From an uncultured Bacilli bacterium (GTDB lineage Bacteria > Bacillota_I > Bacilli_A > RF39 > UBA660): 22,611 nt of DNA. The stretch is from contig CAKPRZ010000015.1 of the NCBI GenBank assembly GCA_934183165.1, positions 1 to 22,611 on the forward strand, in the 5' to 3' direction. Both the position numbers and the translations under genes were made by a program. This document shows, in pieces, positions 7,396 to 15,501 of the stretch. The number at the start of each line of letters is the position of its first letter. Positions within the stretch are counted from its first letter, which is position 1. The notes below the pieces were generated by a model, which did not search any database, was not told where the DNA came from, and saw nothing but the letters and a program-made list of their open reading frames with translations.

Positions 7396-7425
7396 TTGCC
7401 AAAATGCATCGGGGGGGGGTATGAT
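7396..7425 (+). promoter_or_regulatory. Poly-G spacer promoter, probably phase-variable
   Basis: -35 TTGCCA (7396-7401) and -10 TATGAT (7420-7425) are separated by 18 bases, the last nine of which are all G (7411-7419) and abut the -10 box. The following TATAAGATAGTAAA (7431-7444) and preceding CTTGC are shared with the promoter at 13359-13388. Loss or gain of one G would change the spacer to 17 or 19 and should alter expression of the surface-protein gene downstream. Switching is inferred; the sequence arrangement is directly visible. Confidence 0.7.
7411..7419 (+). repeat. G9 homopolymer tract
   Basis: Nine consecutive Gs lie inside the promoter spacer, in a genome where even short G runs are rare. 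Confidence 0.95.
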
Positions 7426-7454
7426 ATATGTATAAGATAGTAAAGGAGTTTATG

Positions 7455-8816
7455 ATGAAAAGAAGAAAAGGTAAGAGCCTAGCAATAGGAATACTATGTT
7501 GTATGTTAGTATTTATGGGAATAGGATATGCGGCATTATCACAAGTATTAAATATAGGAACAACAGCTAAGGTAACAGGAAGTTGGAAAATATATATAAG
7601 TGATGCTCGTGTAAATGAAAATAAAAGTACAAGTAAATCAACAGATAATTCAATAACAATAGGAGAAAATCGAGTAAGTGCGGTAGCAACAGTTAACTTT
7701 AATGCACCAGGTGAATATGTAACATATGATATGCAAGTTACAAATGGGGGAACAATAGACGCAATACTAAAATCAATAAAATATACTTTACCAGAAGGAT
7801 ATAAAGGATATTTTAGTATGGAAGTAGAAGGACTTAAAGAACGACAAGAATTAAATAAGGGCGATAGTAAAGACTTTACATTAAAGATAACATTTGATAA
7901 AGATAAAATGTTAGAAGCTATGCCAGACCAAGAGACATTTGAATTAAAATTAGAATTAGAATATATTCAAGGGAATCTAGAAACTTCAGGAACTGGAGGT
8001 ACTACAATTCCTGCTGATGATGTTGACTTTGAAGTTGATAAAAATGGAAGAGTAGTAAATGTTAATGTTGAACCTGATTCTAATGGTGTTATGAAAGTAC
8101 CAGCAACTAACAGTAATGGAGAAGCAATAAAAGTTCTTTCAGAAATATCTTTTGCTAAATATAATGTTGGATGGTTTAGTGTTATGGTTAATAAAGAAAC
8201 TAGTGAGTCAGTTGAATATTATTATGTTACAGATGATGAGAATTTTGATGCAATAAAAAATAAATATATTGCATATAGAAAAGAAATAGGTGATCCTATT
8301 GATGAAAATACCCAATGGATTAGTAAAGATAAAGCTTTTTCTATGAGTGTACTAGAAGACAATGCAGATTCACCATATGAAGCTTCTGCCTATGTGGATC
8401 TTCAAAACGATACAGTTATTGAGCATGTTGAACGATTATCATTTAAAAAGTTAGATTTAAGTGATGCATCGAATCTAACAGTTATAGAAGATATGACGTT
8501 TGCTGATAGTTCATTACAGGAAGTGATTTTTAATGAAGGATTACAAAAAATAGGTGATGCAGTCTTTAGTGGAAGTAACTTGGAAACATTTGCGTTACCA
8601 GAATCTTTAACATCAATCGGAGAAGAAGCATTTTCCGAAATTAAATTGACTAGTAATAATATTATAATTCCATATAATACTACTGTTATTAAGGCATATG
8701 CATTTGCTGATAATTCAAATCTTACAACTATAACAATAAAAAGAGCAAATAGTGATGGTATGACATTAGGTCATAATTGGAACGGAAATGCGACAGTAGT
8801 ATATGATCCAAATTGA
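7455..8816 (+). CDS. Exported TasA-like / BspA-type LRR surface protein
   Basis: Secreted or surface protein of unknown ligand. The start is ATG 7455, six bases after SD AAAGGAG; an in-frame ATG at 7428 lies at or before the predicted transcription start and is rejected. Residues 7-30 are a signal-like hydrophobic segment followed by GYAALSQVLNIGTTA, the layout of SipW-dependent TasA/camelysin-type proteins. Residues about 35-180 look like that beta-sandwich. A Gly/Thr-rich linker and a second unassigned region follow. Residues 332-453 contain BspA-type leucine-rich repeats (SLQEVIFNEGLQKIGDAVF, NLETFALPESLTSIGEEAF). No LPXTG or C-terminal membrane anchor is present, and no SipW-like peptidase gene is in the window. 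It is a single-gene unit between terminators, under a poly-G promoter. Confidence 0.75.
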   Translation: MKRRKGKSLAIGILCCMLVFMGIGYAALSQVLNIGTTAKVTGSWKIYISDARVNENKSTSKSTDNSITIGENRVSAVATVNFNAPGEYVTYDMQVTNGGTIDAILKSIKYTLPEGYKGYFSMEVEGLKERQELNKGDSKDFTLKITFDKDKMLEAMPDQETFELKLELEYIQGNLETSGTGGTTIPADDVDFEVDKNGRVVNVNVEPDSNGVMKVPATNSNGEAIKVLSEISFAKYNVGWFSVMVNKETSESVEYYYVTDDENFDAIKNKYIAYRKEIGDPIDENTQWISKDKAFSMSVLEDNADSPYEASAYVDLQNDTVIEHVERLSFKKLDLSDASNLTVIEDMTFADSSLQEVIFNEGLQKIGDAVFSGSNLETFALPESLTSIGEEAFSEIKLTSNNIIIPYNTTVIKAYAFADNSNLTTITIKRANSDGMTLGHNWNGNATVVYDPN

Positions 8817-8836
8817 TAGTAATAATAATTATAATA

Positions 8837-8871
8837 ATAGGTACTAGTAATGGACTAGTGCTTATTTTTTT
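8837..8871 (+). terminator. Terminator after the LRR surface-protein gene
   Basis: A 12-bp stem with G-T pairs, left arm 8837-8848 and right arm 8854-8865, is joined by AATGG and followed by a run of Ts. Confidence 0.8.
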
Positions 8872-8879
8872 GATATAAT
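8851..8879 (+). promoter_or_regulatory. Promoter of polA operon (extended -10)
   Basis: TGATATAAT (8871-8879) is an extended -10 and TGGACT (8851-8856) is a fair -35 at 17 bases. The -35 lies in the preceding terminator stem. Confidence 0.6.
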
Positions 8880-8904
8880 TTTCTAGAAGAGATACTCTAG
8901 AAAA
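8879..8904 (+). repeat. Inverted repeat at the polA transcription start
   Basis: TTTTCTAGA (8879-8887) and TCTAGAAAA (8896-8904) are perfect 9-base arms with an eight-base loop directly after the -10 box, ending at the SD AGAGG. It could be an operator or a 5'UTR hairpin limiting ribosome access. Confidence 0.55.
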
Positions 8905-8915
8905 GAGGTAAAAAT

Positions 8916-11537
8916 ATGAAAAAAGTAGTATTAATAGATGGTAACAATATTTTATTTAGGAGTTATTATGCAACTGCATATAATGGAAATACAATGAAAA
9001 ATTCAAAAGGTTTTCCAACTAATGCATTATATGGACTTATCAATATGCTAAACAAAATAATTAATGAAGAACAGCCTGAATATATTATGGTTGCTTTTGA
9101 TAAAGGGAAAACATTTAGACATGAAAAATATGACAATTATAAAGGCGGTAGAGGGGAAACTCCAGATGAATTAAAAATGCAGTTTCCTGTAGCAAAAAAA
9201 CTTGTCGAAGCACTTGGTATTAAATATTTTGAAATAGATAACTATGAAGCAGATGATATTATTGGTACATTTGCCAAAAAAACCGAAGAAGATAAAGATT
9301 TTGCATCTACCATAATAAGTAGTGATAAAGATTTATTACAATTAATTACCGATGAGACTGAAGTTAAACTATTAAAACAGGTTGGATATATAAGAATGAC
9401 GCATGAAGAATTTTTAAATACCTATGGAATTGAGCCAATTAGAATGATAGATTTAAAATCACTTATGGGTGATTCATCAGATAATATTCCTGGAGTAAAG
9501 GGAATAGGAGAAAAAACAGCATTAAATCTTCTTAAAGAATATGAAACTCTTGATAATATATATGAAAATATTGATAATATAAAAGGAAAACTAAAAGAGA
9601 AACTATTAAATGATAAAGAATCGGCTTATATGAGTTATGACTTAGCAACAATTTATAGAGATGTTCCTATAGATACTGATTTCGAAAATATTAAATATCA
9701 AGGTATAGATGCTTTAAAATATATAGAAATACTTGAAGAACTTGAATTCTATTCTTTAATAAAAAAATTAAATATAAATAAAGATACAATAAGAAAAGAT
9801 ATTGTATCAGATAGTATTGATTATAAAATCATAAGTGATATAAAAGACTTTAAAATTGATAGTGATTATTCTATGTATTTGGAACTTTTTGGTTATAATT
9901 ATCATAAAGCTAGTGTATTAGGGTTAGGTATATATACAGGTAAAAATAATTATTATATTCCCTTTGAAGTATTAAATAAAAATCCTAATATGTTATTGAC
10001 TGGGTATAATATGTATACTTATGATATTAAAAAAATGTTAGTATCTCTTAACTTTAATAATAAAAATATAACTCTTGATAAATGTAATTATGATTTGATG
10101 ATTGCAAGTTATTTATTAAATCAAACTGTTAAAGATGATATTGCTTATATTGTAAATAATAATGGATATGATGTTAAATTCTATGAAGATGAATTTGGTA
10201 GTGAAAACAAGCTTAAATTACCAGAAGAAAATACAATTATTGAAAATGTAATGAAAAAAGCAAAATTCATTTATGAAACTAAGGATAAGTTTTTAAATCA
10301 AATTGAAAAAGAAGAAGCAAGTTATTTGTTTAATGATATAGAAATACCTTTAGCGTATGTTCTTTCTGATATGGAAATTACTGGTATAAAAGTAGATAGA
10401 GAATACTTAGAGGAAACTGGTAAGTTATTAGATGCTAGAATCAAAAAATTAGTTAGTGAAATATATGAACTTGCTGGTGAAGAATTTAATGTGGCTTCTC
10501 CTAAACAACTTGGAGAAATACTATTTGTAAAACTTCAGATTCCATATCCGAAAAAAGTTAAAGACAATAATTATTCAACTAGTAAAGATATATTGGATAA
10601 AATCAAACCATATCATCCAATTGTAGAAAAGATTGAAACATATAGACTTTTATTTAAACTATATAGAAATTATGTAATTGGTTTAGTAGGAGAAATTGCT
10701 GAAGATGGAAGAATTCATACTATATTTAATCAAACACTAACAAGAACAGGAAGACTTTCATCATCAAATCCAAACCTTCAGAACATCCCAATTCATGATG
10801 CAGAAGGAAAATTAATTAGAAAAGCTTTTGTCGCAGATACAGATTCCATTCTATTATCAAGTGATTATTCACAAATTGAACTTAGAATATTTGCAAGTAT
10901 GGCAAATGCTACTAATTTGATTGAAGCATTTGTTAATGGAGATGATATACATAGAAAAACAGCAAGTGATATTTTCAATGTACCATTAAATGAAGTAACA
11001 AGTTCTATGAGATATCATGCTAAAGCAGTTAACTTTGGAATATTATATGGTATTAGTAGCTTTGGATTATCAGAAGATTTACAAATAGATATGAAAACGG
11101 CTAAAAAATTTATTGATAATTATTTAGATGCATATCCAGGTATTAGAGAATATACTAATAATGTAATAAAGAAAGCTCATGAATTAGGTTATGTTAAAAC
11201 AATTATGAATCGTAAAAGAGTAATTGAAGAATTAAATAATAAAAACTATATGATAAAATCAATGGGTGAAAGAATGGCACTTAATACACCAATTCAAGGT
11301 AGTAGTGCTGATATATTAAAAAAAGCAATGGTAGAAATTTTTAATGAATTTAAAAGATGTGGATTAAAAAGTAAAATGTTATTACAGGTTCACGATGAAC
11401 TAGTTTTTAACGTATTAGAAGAAGAAAAAGAACAGGTAAGTAAAATCGTTACTGATATTATGGAAAATACTTATAAATTAGAAGTTCCTTTAAAGGTTGA
11501 ACTTAATGAAGGAAAAGACTGGTATGAAGCAAAATAA
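8916..11537 (+). CDS. polA: DNA polymerase I
   Basis: Repair and primer-removal polymerase. The 873-aa product has a 5'-nuclease domain (about 1-290: DGNNILFRSYYA, YEADDIIGTFA, MGDSSDNIPGVKGIGEKTA). A central exonuclease-like domain (about 300-480) follows in which the expected D-x-E reads Y-L-E, as in proofreading-deficient Bacillus-type enzymes. The polymerase domain has TGRLSSSNPNLQNIP, motif A SDYSQIELR (649-657, D650), motif B RYHAKAVNFGILYG (699-712) and motif C QVHDELVF (H826, D827). ATG 8916 follows SD AGAGG. Loss of proofreading is inferred from the missing aspartate. It is first in an operon with a CDF transporter and fpg; polA-fpg adjacency is common in Bacillota. Confidence 0.97.
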   Translation: MKKVVLIDGNNILFRSYYATAYNGNTMKNSKGFPTNALYGLINMLNKIINEEQPEYIMVAFDKGKTFRHEKYDNYKGGRGETPDELKMQFPVAKKLVEALGIKYFEIDNYEADDIIGTFAKKTEEDKDFASTIISSDKDLLQLITDETEVKLLKQVGYIRMTHEEFLNTYGIEPIRMIDLKSLMGDSSDNIPGVKGIGEKTALNLLKEYETLDNIYENIDNIKGKLKEKLLNDKESAYMSYDLATIYRDVPIDTDFENIKYQGIDALKYIEILEELEFYSLIKKLNINKDTIRKDIVSDSIDYKIISDIKDFKIDSDYSMYLELFGYNYHKASVLGLGIYTGKNNYYIPFEVLNKNPNMLLTGYNMYTYDIKKMLVSLNFNNKNITLDKCNYDLMIASYLLNQTVKDDIAYIVNNNGYDVKFYEDEFGSENKLKLPEENTIIENVMKKAKFIYETKDKFLNQIEKEEASYLFNDIEIPLAYVLSDMEITGIKVDREYLEETGKLLDARIKKLVSEIYELAGEEFNVASPKQLGEILFVKLQIPYPKKVKDNNYSTSKDILDKIKPYHPIVEKIETYRLLFKLYRNYVIGLVGEIAEDGRIHTIFNQTLTRTGRLSSSNPNLQNIPIHDAEGKLIRKAFVADTDSILLSSDYSQIELRIFASMANATNLIEAFVNGDDIHRKTASDIFNVPLNEVTSSMRYHAKAVNFGILYGISSFGLSEDLQIDMKTAKKFIDNYLDAYPGIREYTNNVIKKAHELGYVKTIMNRKRVIEELNNKNYMIKSMGERMALNTPIQGSSADILKKAMVEIFNEFKRCGLKSKMLLQVHDELVFNVLEEEKEQVSKIVTDIMENTYKLEVPLKVELNEGKDWYEAK

Positions 11538-11549
11538 AAGAGGGATATT

Positions 11550-12500
11550 ATGGAAAAAACAACTAAATATATGTTATTTAGTTTAGTAACTAATCTTGTT
11601 TTATCAACATTAAAAATAGTATTTGGAATTATATCTAAAATGAAGAGTATGGTAGCTGATGGAATCCATTCACTATCTGATCTAATAACTGATATAATAG
11701 CTATTTTTGGAAGTAAATTATCACAAAAGCCTGCGGATAGTGGACATCCTAGAGGACATGGAAAAATTGAATATATCACAGGTTTAATTATTAGTTTATT
11801 TATTATTTTACTTGGTGTTTCAATATTTAAACAAAGTTTTAATAAGTCCAATACTATTCCAAGTATTTATTTGATAATAGTAGTAATAATTACTATTTTA
11901 GCTAAATTCTTTTTATCAAGAATGCTAATAAGTAAGGGTAAGAAAATAAATAGTATGATTTTAATATCTTCAGGTAAAGAATCTTTTACTGATGTTTATT
12001 CATCGTTACTGGTTTTAATAGTGATTATTCTTTCCCAGTTTTATAAGAAATTTAATTTTTTAAAATATTCTGATATGATAGGGTCAATTTTAATAAGTAT
12101 ATTAATTATTATTATGGGGTTAAAACTATTATTTCAAAATTTATCACTCTTAGTAGGTGAAGCTGAAACTGATATTATTAAACTAAAACAAGTAAAAGAT
12201 GTAATAAAAAATAGAAATGATAAGTTTCAAATTGGAAAGTGTACAATGTATAAAATAGGAAGTTATTATGAAATAACTTTGACAATATTAGTAGATGGAA
12301 ATATGACTATAAAAAATGGTCATGATCTTATGGATAACATAGAAAAAGATTTACTTGAAAGCAATTTAAATATAAGATATGTAATGACTCATATAGAACC
12401 AATGAAAGAAGGTAATATTTATGCCAGAGCTACCGGAAGTAGAGACAGTAAAAGAAACATTAAAGAGAAAAGTGTTAGGGAAAAAAATAAAAAAAGTTAA
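11550..12500 (+). CDS. Cation diffusion facilitator family metal transporter
   Basis: Proton-coupled efflux of divalent metal (Zn, Mn, Fe or Co) across the cytoplasmic membrane. The 316-aa protein has hydrophobic segments near 10-30, 34-54, 77-95, 105-127, 150-165 and 175-197. TM2 carries the metal motif ADGIHSLSD (36-44; H40, D44) and the loop HPRGHGKIEY (66-75). A C-terminal cytoplasmic domain ends near HIEP (281-284). In TM5 the usual HxxxD or DxxxD reads E144-SFT-D148, which could change metal preference. It sits 12 bases after polA. Its last 27 codons overlap fpg by 80 bases in another frame, making a basic tail of about 30 residues beyond the usual end. No metal specificity is claimed. 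Confidence 0.85.
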   Translation: MEKTTKYMLFSLVTNLVLSTLKIVFGIISKMKSMVADGIHSLSDLITDIIAIFGSKLSQKPADSGHPRGHGKIEYITGLIISLFIILLGVSIFKQSFNKSNTIPSIYLIIVVIITILAKFFLSRMLISKGKKINSMILISSGKESFTDVYSSLLVLIVIILSQFYKKFNFLKYSDMIGSILISILIIIMGLKLLFQNLSLLVGEAETDIIKLKQVKDVIKNRNDKFQIGKCTMYKIGSYYEITLTILVDGNMTIKNGHDLMDNIEKDLLESNLNIRYVMTHIEPMKEGNIYARATGSRDSKRNIKEKSVREKNKKS

Positions 12501-13245
12501 AGTGTTTTATCCTAATATAATAGAGAATATGAATCCTAATGATTTTGAAAATAAATTATTAGGTCAAACGATAAATAATATATTAAGACGAGGGAAATGG
12601 CTTATTTTTGAACTGGATGATTATTACTTATTATCCCATCTTAGAATGGAAGGAAAATATTTTTTGAAGAATGCAGATGATGATATTAATAAACATCAAC
12701 ATGTAATATTTACTTTCACTGATAATAAAGAGTTAAGGTATCAAGATACAAGAAAATTTGGAAGAATGTATTTGGTTGATAAAGAACATTTGGAAGAGGT
12801 AAAGCCGATTAAAGAATTAGGTCTTGAACCATGGAGTAAGGATTTAAATTCTACTTATTTATTAGATAAATATAGTAAAAAGAGACTTCCTATTAAAACA
12901 GTACTTTTAGATCAATCTATAATAACTGGAATTGGAAATATATATGCAGATGAGATATTATTTTTAAGTAAAATTAACCCTCTAACTAATTGTAATAAAC
13001 TAAATGAACAACAAGTAAATAGTATTATTAAAAATACAAGAGATGTTTTAGACAAGGCAATTAAAGAAGGAGGAACTACTATTAGAAGTTATACTTCTGA
13101 TGAAGGTGTAACAGGTAGATTTCAAAATGATTTATTTGTTCATTGTAAGGAAAATGAGAGATGTGTTAATTGTGGTAGCTATATAATAAAAATAAAAGTT
13201 GGAGGAAGAGGTACTTATTATTGTCCAGCATGTCAAAAAGATTAG
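12421..13245 (+). CDS. fpg: Formamidopyrimidine-DNA glycosylase (MutM/Fpg)
   Basis: Base-excision repair enzyme that removes 8-oxoguanine and formamidopyrimidines and cuts the abasic site. Its 274-aa length is normal. It starts with the catalytic MPELPEVETV (P2, E3), has RRGKW with K59 at the position of E. coli K57, LRMEGKYF, TGIGNIYADEILF, and a C-terminal zinc finger C248-C251/C268-C271 with GRGTYYCPAC (R263 at the finger tip). AAGG about eight bases before ATG 12421 serves as SD inside the upstream gene. The start lies 80 bases before the CDF stop. Co-transcription with polA fits a repair role. Confidence 0.96.
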   Translation: MPELPEVETVKETLKRKVLGKKIKKVKVFYPNIIENMNPNDFENKLLGQTINNILRRGKWLIFELDDYYLLSHLRMEGKYFLKNADDDINKHQHVIFTFTDNKELRYQDTRKFGRMYLVDKEHLEEVKPIKELGLEPWSKDLNSTYLLDKYSKKRLPIKTVLLDQSIITGIGNIYADEILFLSKINPLTNCNKLNEQQVNSIIKNTRDVLDKAIKEGGTTIRSYTSDEGVTGRFQNDLFVHCKENERCVNCGSYIIKIKVGGRGTYYCPACQKD

Positions 13246-13253
13246 TGATTAAG

Positions 13254-13285
13254 GCAAGTATTAAAAAATATTTGCTTTTTCTTTT
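13254..13285 (+). terminator. Terminator of polA-CDF-fpg
   Basis: GCAAGTAT (13254-13261) pairs with ATATTTGC (13268-13275, one G-T pair), then TTTTTCTTTT. Confidence 0.75.
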
Positions 13286-13358
13286 GCTCTAAAACCTAAG
13301 TAAATAAAGGAAATATATATGAGCAGTGAAAAAAATTGTCGAATTTTATAAATTTTGC

Positions 13359-13388
13359 TTGCAAAATTGCTCGGGGGGGGGGTATAAT
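13359..13388 (+). promoter_or_regulatory. Second poly-G spacer promoter, probably phase-variable
   Basis: -35 TTGCAA (13359-13364) and a perfect -10 TATAAT (13383-13388) are 18 bases apart; the last ten spacer bases are G (13373-13382). TATAAGGTAGTAAA (13395-13408) follows, matching 13 of 14 positions after the other poly-G promoter. A perfect inverted repeat, AATTTTGC/GCAAAATT (13351-13368, TT loop), covers the -35. It drives the six-gene surface operon. Switching by slippage is inferred from the tract and its position. Confidence 0.72.
13373..13382 (+). repeat. G10 homopolymer tract
   Basis: Ten consecutive Gs sit immediately before the -10 box; with the G9 at 7411-7419 this is the longest G run seen in the window. 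Confidence 0.95.
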
Positions 13389-13444
13389 CGTTTATATAAG
13401 GTAGTAAAAGTAGTAGTAAAAATATGTAGTTATGGATGGTAAGT

Positions 13445-13960
13445 ATGGAAGAGAAAAAGAAAAAAAATAACAAAAAAATTATTATTGCTTTATCGGTTAT
13501 TATTGCTATTTGCGTAATCATTATAATTATTTTATTAGTCAAGAACAGATTGGATTATAATCCAATAAAAATAGATCCTAATGCGGAAGAATTAAAAGAT
13601 GATGACAAAACTAAATTAACTAAAGACGGTACTTTAAATGCTGTAAGATTGTCTTATTCTACGAAAGTTAAAGTATCTCTTAGTAAGAAAGAATTAAGCT
13701 TACAATTTAAGAATCCTTCTGCATCTAATCAGAATATGGTTTTAATCGTTCAAATTTTAGATGGAAATAAGGAAATTGAAATTGCTAAATCTCAAAGTGT
13801 TCCTGTAGGATATTATATTAATAAATTGCAATTGAATAAAGGAGTTTCTTTGAAAAAAGGAAAATATAAAGGTCAATTTGTAATTAATTATTATAAAGAT
13901 GGAACTAATGAAAAGTCTATGATAGATACTAAGACTCCTATTACTATTGAAGTTAACTAG
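13445..13960 (+). CDS. Membrane-anchored extracellular beta-domain protein, function unknown
   Basis: First gene of the surface operon. A very basic N-terminus (Lys/Asn-rich) is followed by one transmembrane helix of about 22 Ile/Val-rich residues, then KIDPNAEELKDDD and a roughly 110-residue beta-rich extracellular domain. The start is uncertain: ATG 13436 or 13445 are in frame, and GGATGG upstream suits 13445 as a weak SD. The domain pattern near SVPVGYYINKLQLNKG followed by LKKGKYKGQF resembles the protein at 15502 (GVIEPNHYIEKIKVGSK, LNVGDEITYK), so the two look like paralogues. Similar TM-DPNAEE proteins occur, as I recall, beside TasA-like or adhesin genes in gut Bacillota. No function is assigned. 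Confidence 0.6.
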   Translation: MEEKKKKNNKKIIIALSVIIAICVIIIIILLVKNRLDYNPIKIDPNAEELKDDDKTKLTKDGTLNAVRLSYSTKVKVSLSKKELSLQFKNPSASNQNMVLIVQILDGNKEIEIAKSQSVPVGYYINKLQLNKGVSLKKGKYKGQFVINYYKDGTNEKSMIDTKTPITIEVN

Positions 13961-13961
13961 C

Positions 13962-13996
13962 TATTAACAAGAATTTGTTAATATAGATATTTTTTT
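13962..13996 (+). terminator. Hairpin with delayed T tract, possible attenuator
   Basis: TATTAACAA (13962-13970) pairs perfectly with TTGTTAATA (13975-13983), but six bases separate the stem from a run of seven Ts (13990-13996). It may be a weak terminator or an mRNA-processing hairpin that separates the level of the first gene from the rest. A strong SD (AAAGGAGGTGA) follows. Confidence 0.35.
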
Positions 13997-14014
13997 AGTA
14001 AAGGAGGTGAAAAT

Positions 14015-14953
14015 ATGAAAAGAATAAACAAAGTTTTATTAGCTTTAGTATTAACTTTTGGACTATTCATGGTATGTGATCTAACTTATGCTGATCAAAT
14101 GGGACCATGTAGCAATGATGTTTGTACATTATCAGTAGAAGGAGTAAAAGACGGGGAGGATTTATTGATTAATCCTGAATTTGTATCTTTGGATCCTTGG
14201 GATAGATTGTATGCTATTTCAATATCATCAGATAGTTCATTTACTTGGGATGGAAAAGGTGTTTTGAGATTCTATTCTTTAAATGGTGGAATGCATGAGT
14301 ATATTCCTGTAGGCAGTGTTGCAAGTGTAAACGGTAGTAACTCAAAAGATGGATATTTTTATGTTTCTACTGCTCAAGATCCAGTTGAAATTGGTCCTAG
14401 CAAAAAAATAATTGGGTATTTAAGAGCTGATGAAGGAGCTGGAAATATTTCAGCTGAGTTTGTTTCACATGATTCTTATAGTTATTATGACAATGATTTG
14501 GATTTTATTGTTAATGCAATTAAAGACAAAAAAAGTAATGAATATGTTGATTTGAATCTTTTCTTTGGAAATTTTCAATATAATTATGTAGTTGAAAATT
14601 CAGGTGAAAATTCATGGGAAAAAGCTAATGATAATAGCGGTAAAATAATAATTGATAATACTAACTCTATTGCTGATTTAAATTGTAAATTTACATGGAA
14701 TGCTCAGTCGTCGGAAATTGGATTAGAGGCATCTGATTCATTAACTAGTAATGCAGGATTTGCTGGAGATAGACCTATTGAATTTGATAGCAAAAATACA
14801 ACTGAAGAATTTCCAATTAGCATAGGGCAAAAAGAAACATTTGATTTTTTACCAGTTGGAGGAAACTATGGCACAGTACAAGAAATTTTAAATAATGGTG
14901 GTAAACTTGGTAGTTTGTCATTAATAATTTCGGTACCTACAACTGGAGATTAA
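14015..14953 (+). CDS. Secreted protein of unknown family
   Basis: Not recognised. Residues 1-26 are a Sec signal peptide (KR charge, hydrophobic LLALVLTFGLFMV, likely cut after TYA). The mature part is about 286 residues, acidic and beta-rich, with a vicinal cysteine pair near its start (C32, C37) and one more at about residue 226. It has no membrane anchor, LPXTG or recognisable enzymatic motif. A very strong SD suggests an abundant product, which would suit a structural subunit, but that is inference. It lies in the surface operon between the first membrane-anchored protein and another small secreted protein. Confidence 0.5.
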   Translation: MKRINKVLLALVLTFGLFMVCDLTYADQMGPCSNDVCTLSVEGVKDGEDLLINPEFVSLDPWDRLYAISISSDSSFTWDGKGVLRFYSLNGGMHEYIPVGSVASVNGSNSKDGYFYVSTAQDPVEIGPSKKIIGYLRADEGAGNISAEFVSHDSYSYYDNDLDFIVNAIKDKKSNEYVDLNLFFGNFQYNYVVENSGENSWEKANDNSGKIIIDNTNSIADLNCKFTWNAQSSEIGLEASDSLTSNAGFAGDRPIEFDSKNTTEEFPISIGQKETFDFLPVGGNYGTVQEILNNGGKLGSLSLIISVPTTGD

Positions 14954-14967
14954 TTAAAAAAATATAT

Positions 14968-14989
14968 AAGAGAGGGATATCCCTCTTTT
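14968..14989 (+). terminator. Intra-operon terminator-like hairpin
   Basis: AAGAGAGGG pairs with CCCTCTTTT around ATAT; the core AGAGGGATATCCCTCT is a perfect palindrome. The T tail is short, so it may end only part of the transcripts or protect the upstream mRNA, giving more of the 312-aa secreted protein than of the downstream genes. Confidence 0.5.
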
Positions 14990-15010
14990 GTATATAAAAT
15001 AGGAAAGATT

Positions 15011-15484
15011 ATGAAGAAAAAAAGTTTAATATTATGTTTTACAATGTTTATATTTGTTTTTATTAATTGTAAGGTATATGCCATGGATGAATATAGTACT
15101 GATGTTATCTTAAATAAAATATATGCAGAAGATCCTGGCTATAGTTATGATTTGTTGTGGGATGATATGACATTCACATATACTGAAAGTAAATCATTTA
15201 CCTATAATGAATCTATACACGATTATGATTTGACTATAAATGGATATTGGTCTGATGAAAATAACAAGGTTAGCATTTCAAACAATTCATTATCCGATAT
15301 AAATGTATCATTACTATATAAGAGTAATGATTTATATGGAAGCGTTATTGGTACATTTGTCCCTAATGATTTTACTTTGAAATATAATGAAAAGACTGAA
15401 TCTAAGTTAAAATTAAATGGAAAAGTTAATAAAAATAATGATGAGATTTTTACAATAGGTACTATTACTATTAGTATTAAGTAG
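15011..15484 (+). CDS. Small secreted beta-sandwich protein, function unknown
   Basis: A 157-aa product with a signal peptide (residues 1-24, likely cut after VYA) and a mature domain of about 130 residues. The segments DMTFTYTE, HDYDLTINGYWSD, KVSISNNSLSDINVSLLY and a final TITISIK resemble small beta-sandwich surface domains with a tryptophan-containing first half that I have seen in gut Bacillota secreted proteins; no name can be given. It has no anchor. SD AGGAAAG precedes the ATG. It is 17 bases upstream of the second membrane-anchored beta-domain protein, so these may form a subunit/anchor pair. Confidence 0.5.
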   Translation: MKKKSLILCFTMFIFVFINCKVYAMDEYSTDVILNKIYAEDPGYSYDLLWDDMTFTYTESKSFTYNESIHDYDLTINGYWSDENNKVSISNNSLSDINVSLLYKSNDLYGSVIGTFVPNDFTLKYNEKTESKLKLNGKVNKNNDEIFTIGTITISIK

Positions 15485-15501
15485 TAGCATCAGGAGGTTT
15501 T

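Noticed and set aside
7428..7454. ATG 7428 as start of the LRR surface protein
   Set aside because: It lies three bases after the -10 box, so it would be outside the mRNA; ATG 7455 has SD AAAGGAG.
8814..8819. Mollicute-type code with TGA as Trp
   Set aside because: Conserved tryptophans are TGG in all genes, and this gene ends in TGA followed at once by TAG; a standard code explains everything.
13319..13351. Ten-codon ORF just before the second poly-G promoter
   Set aside because: It is too short, lies upstream of the operon promoter, and has no recognisable product.
13261..13542. Minus-strand 93-codon ORF across the second poly-G promoter
   Set aside because: It covers a terminator and promoter and reverses the TM segment of the first surface-operon gene; the poly-C reads as a proline run by chance.
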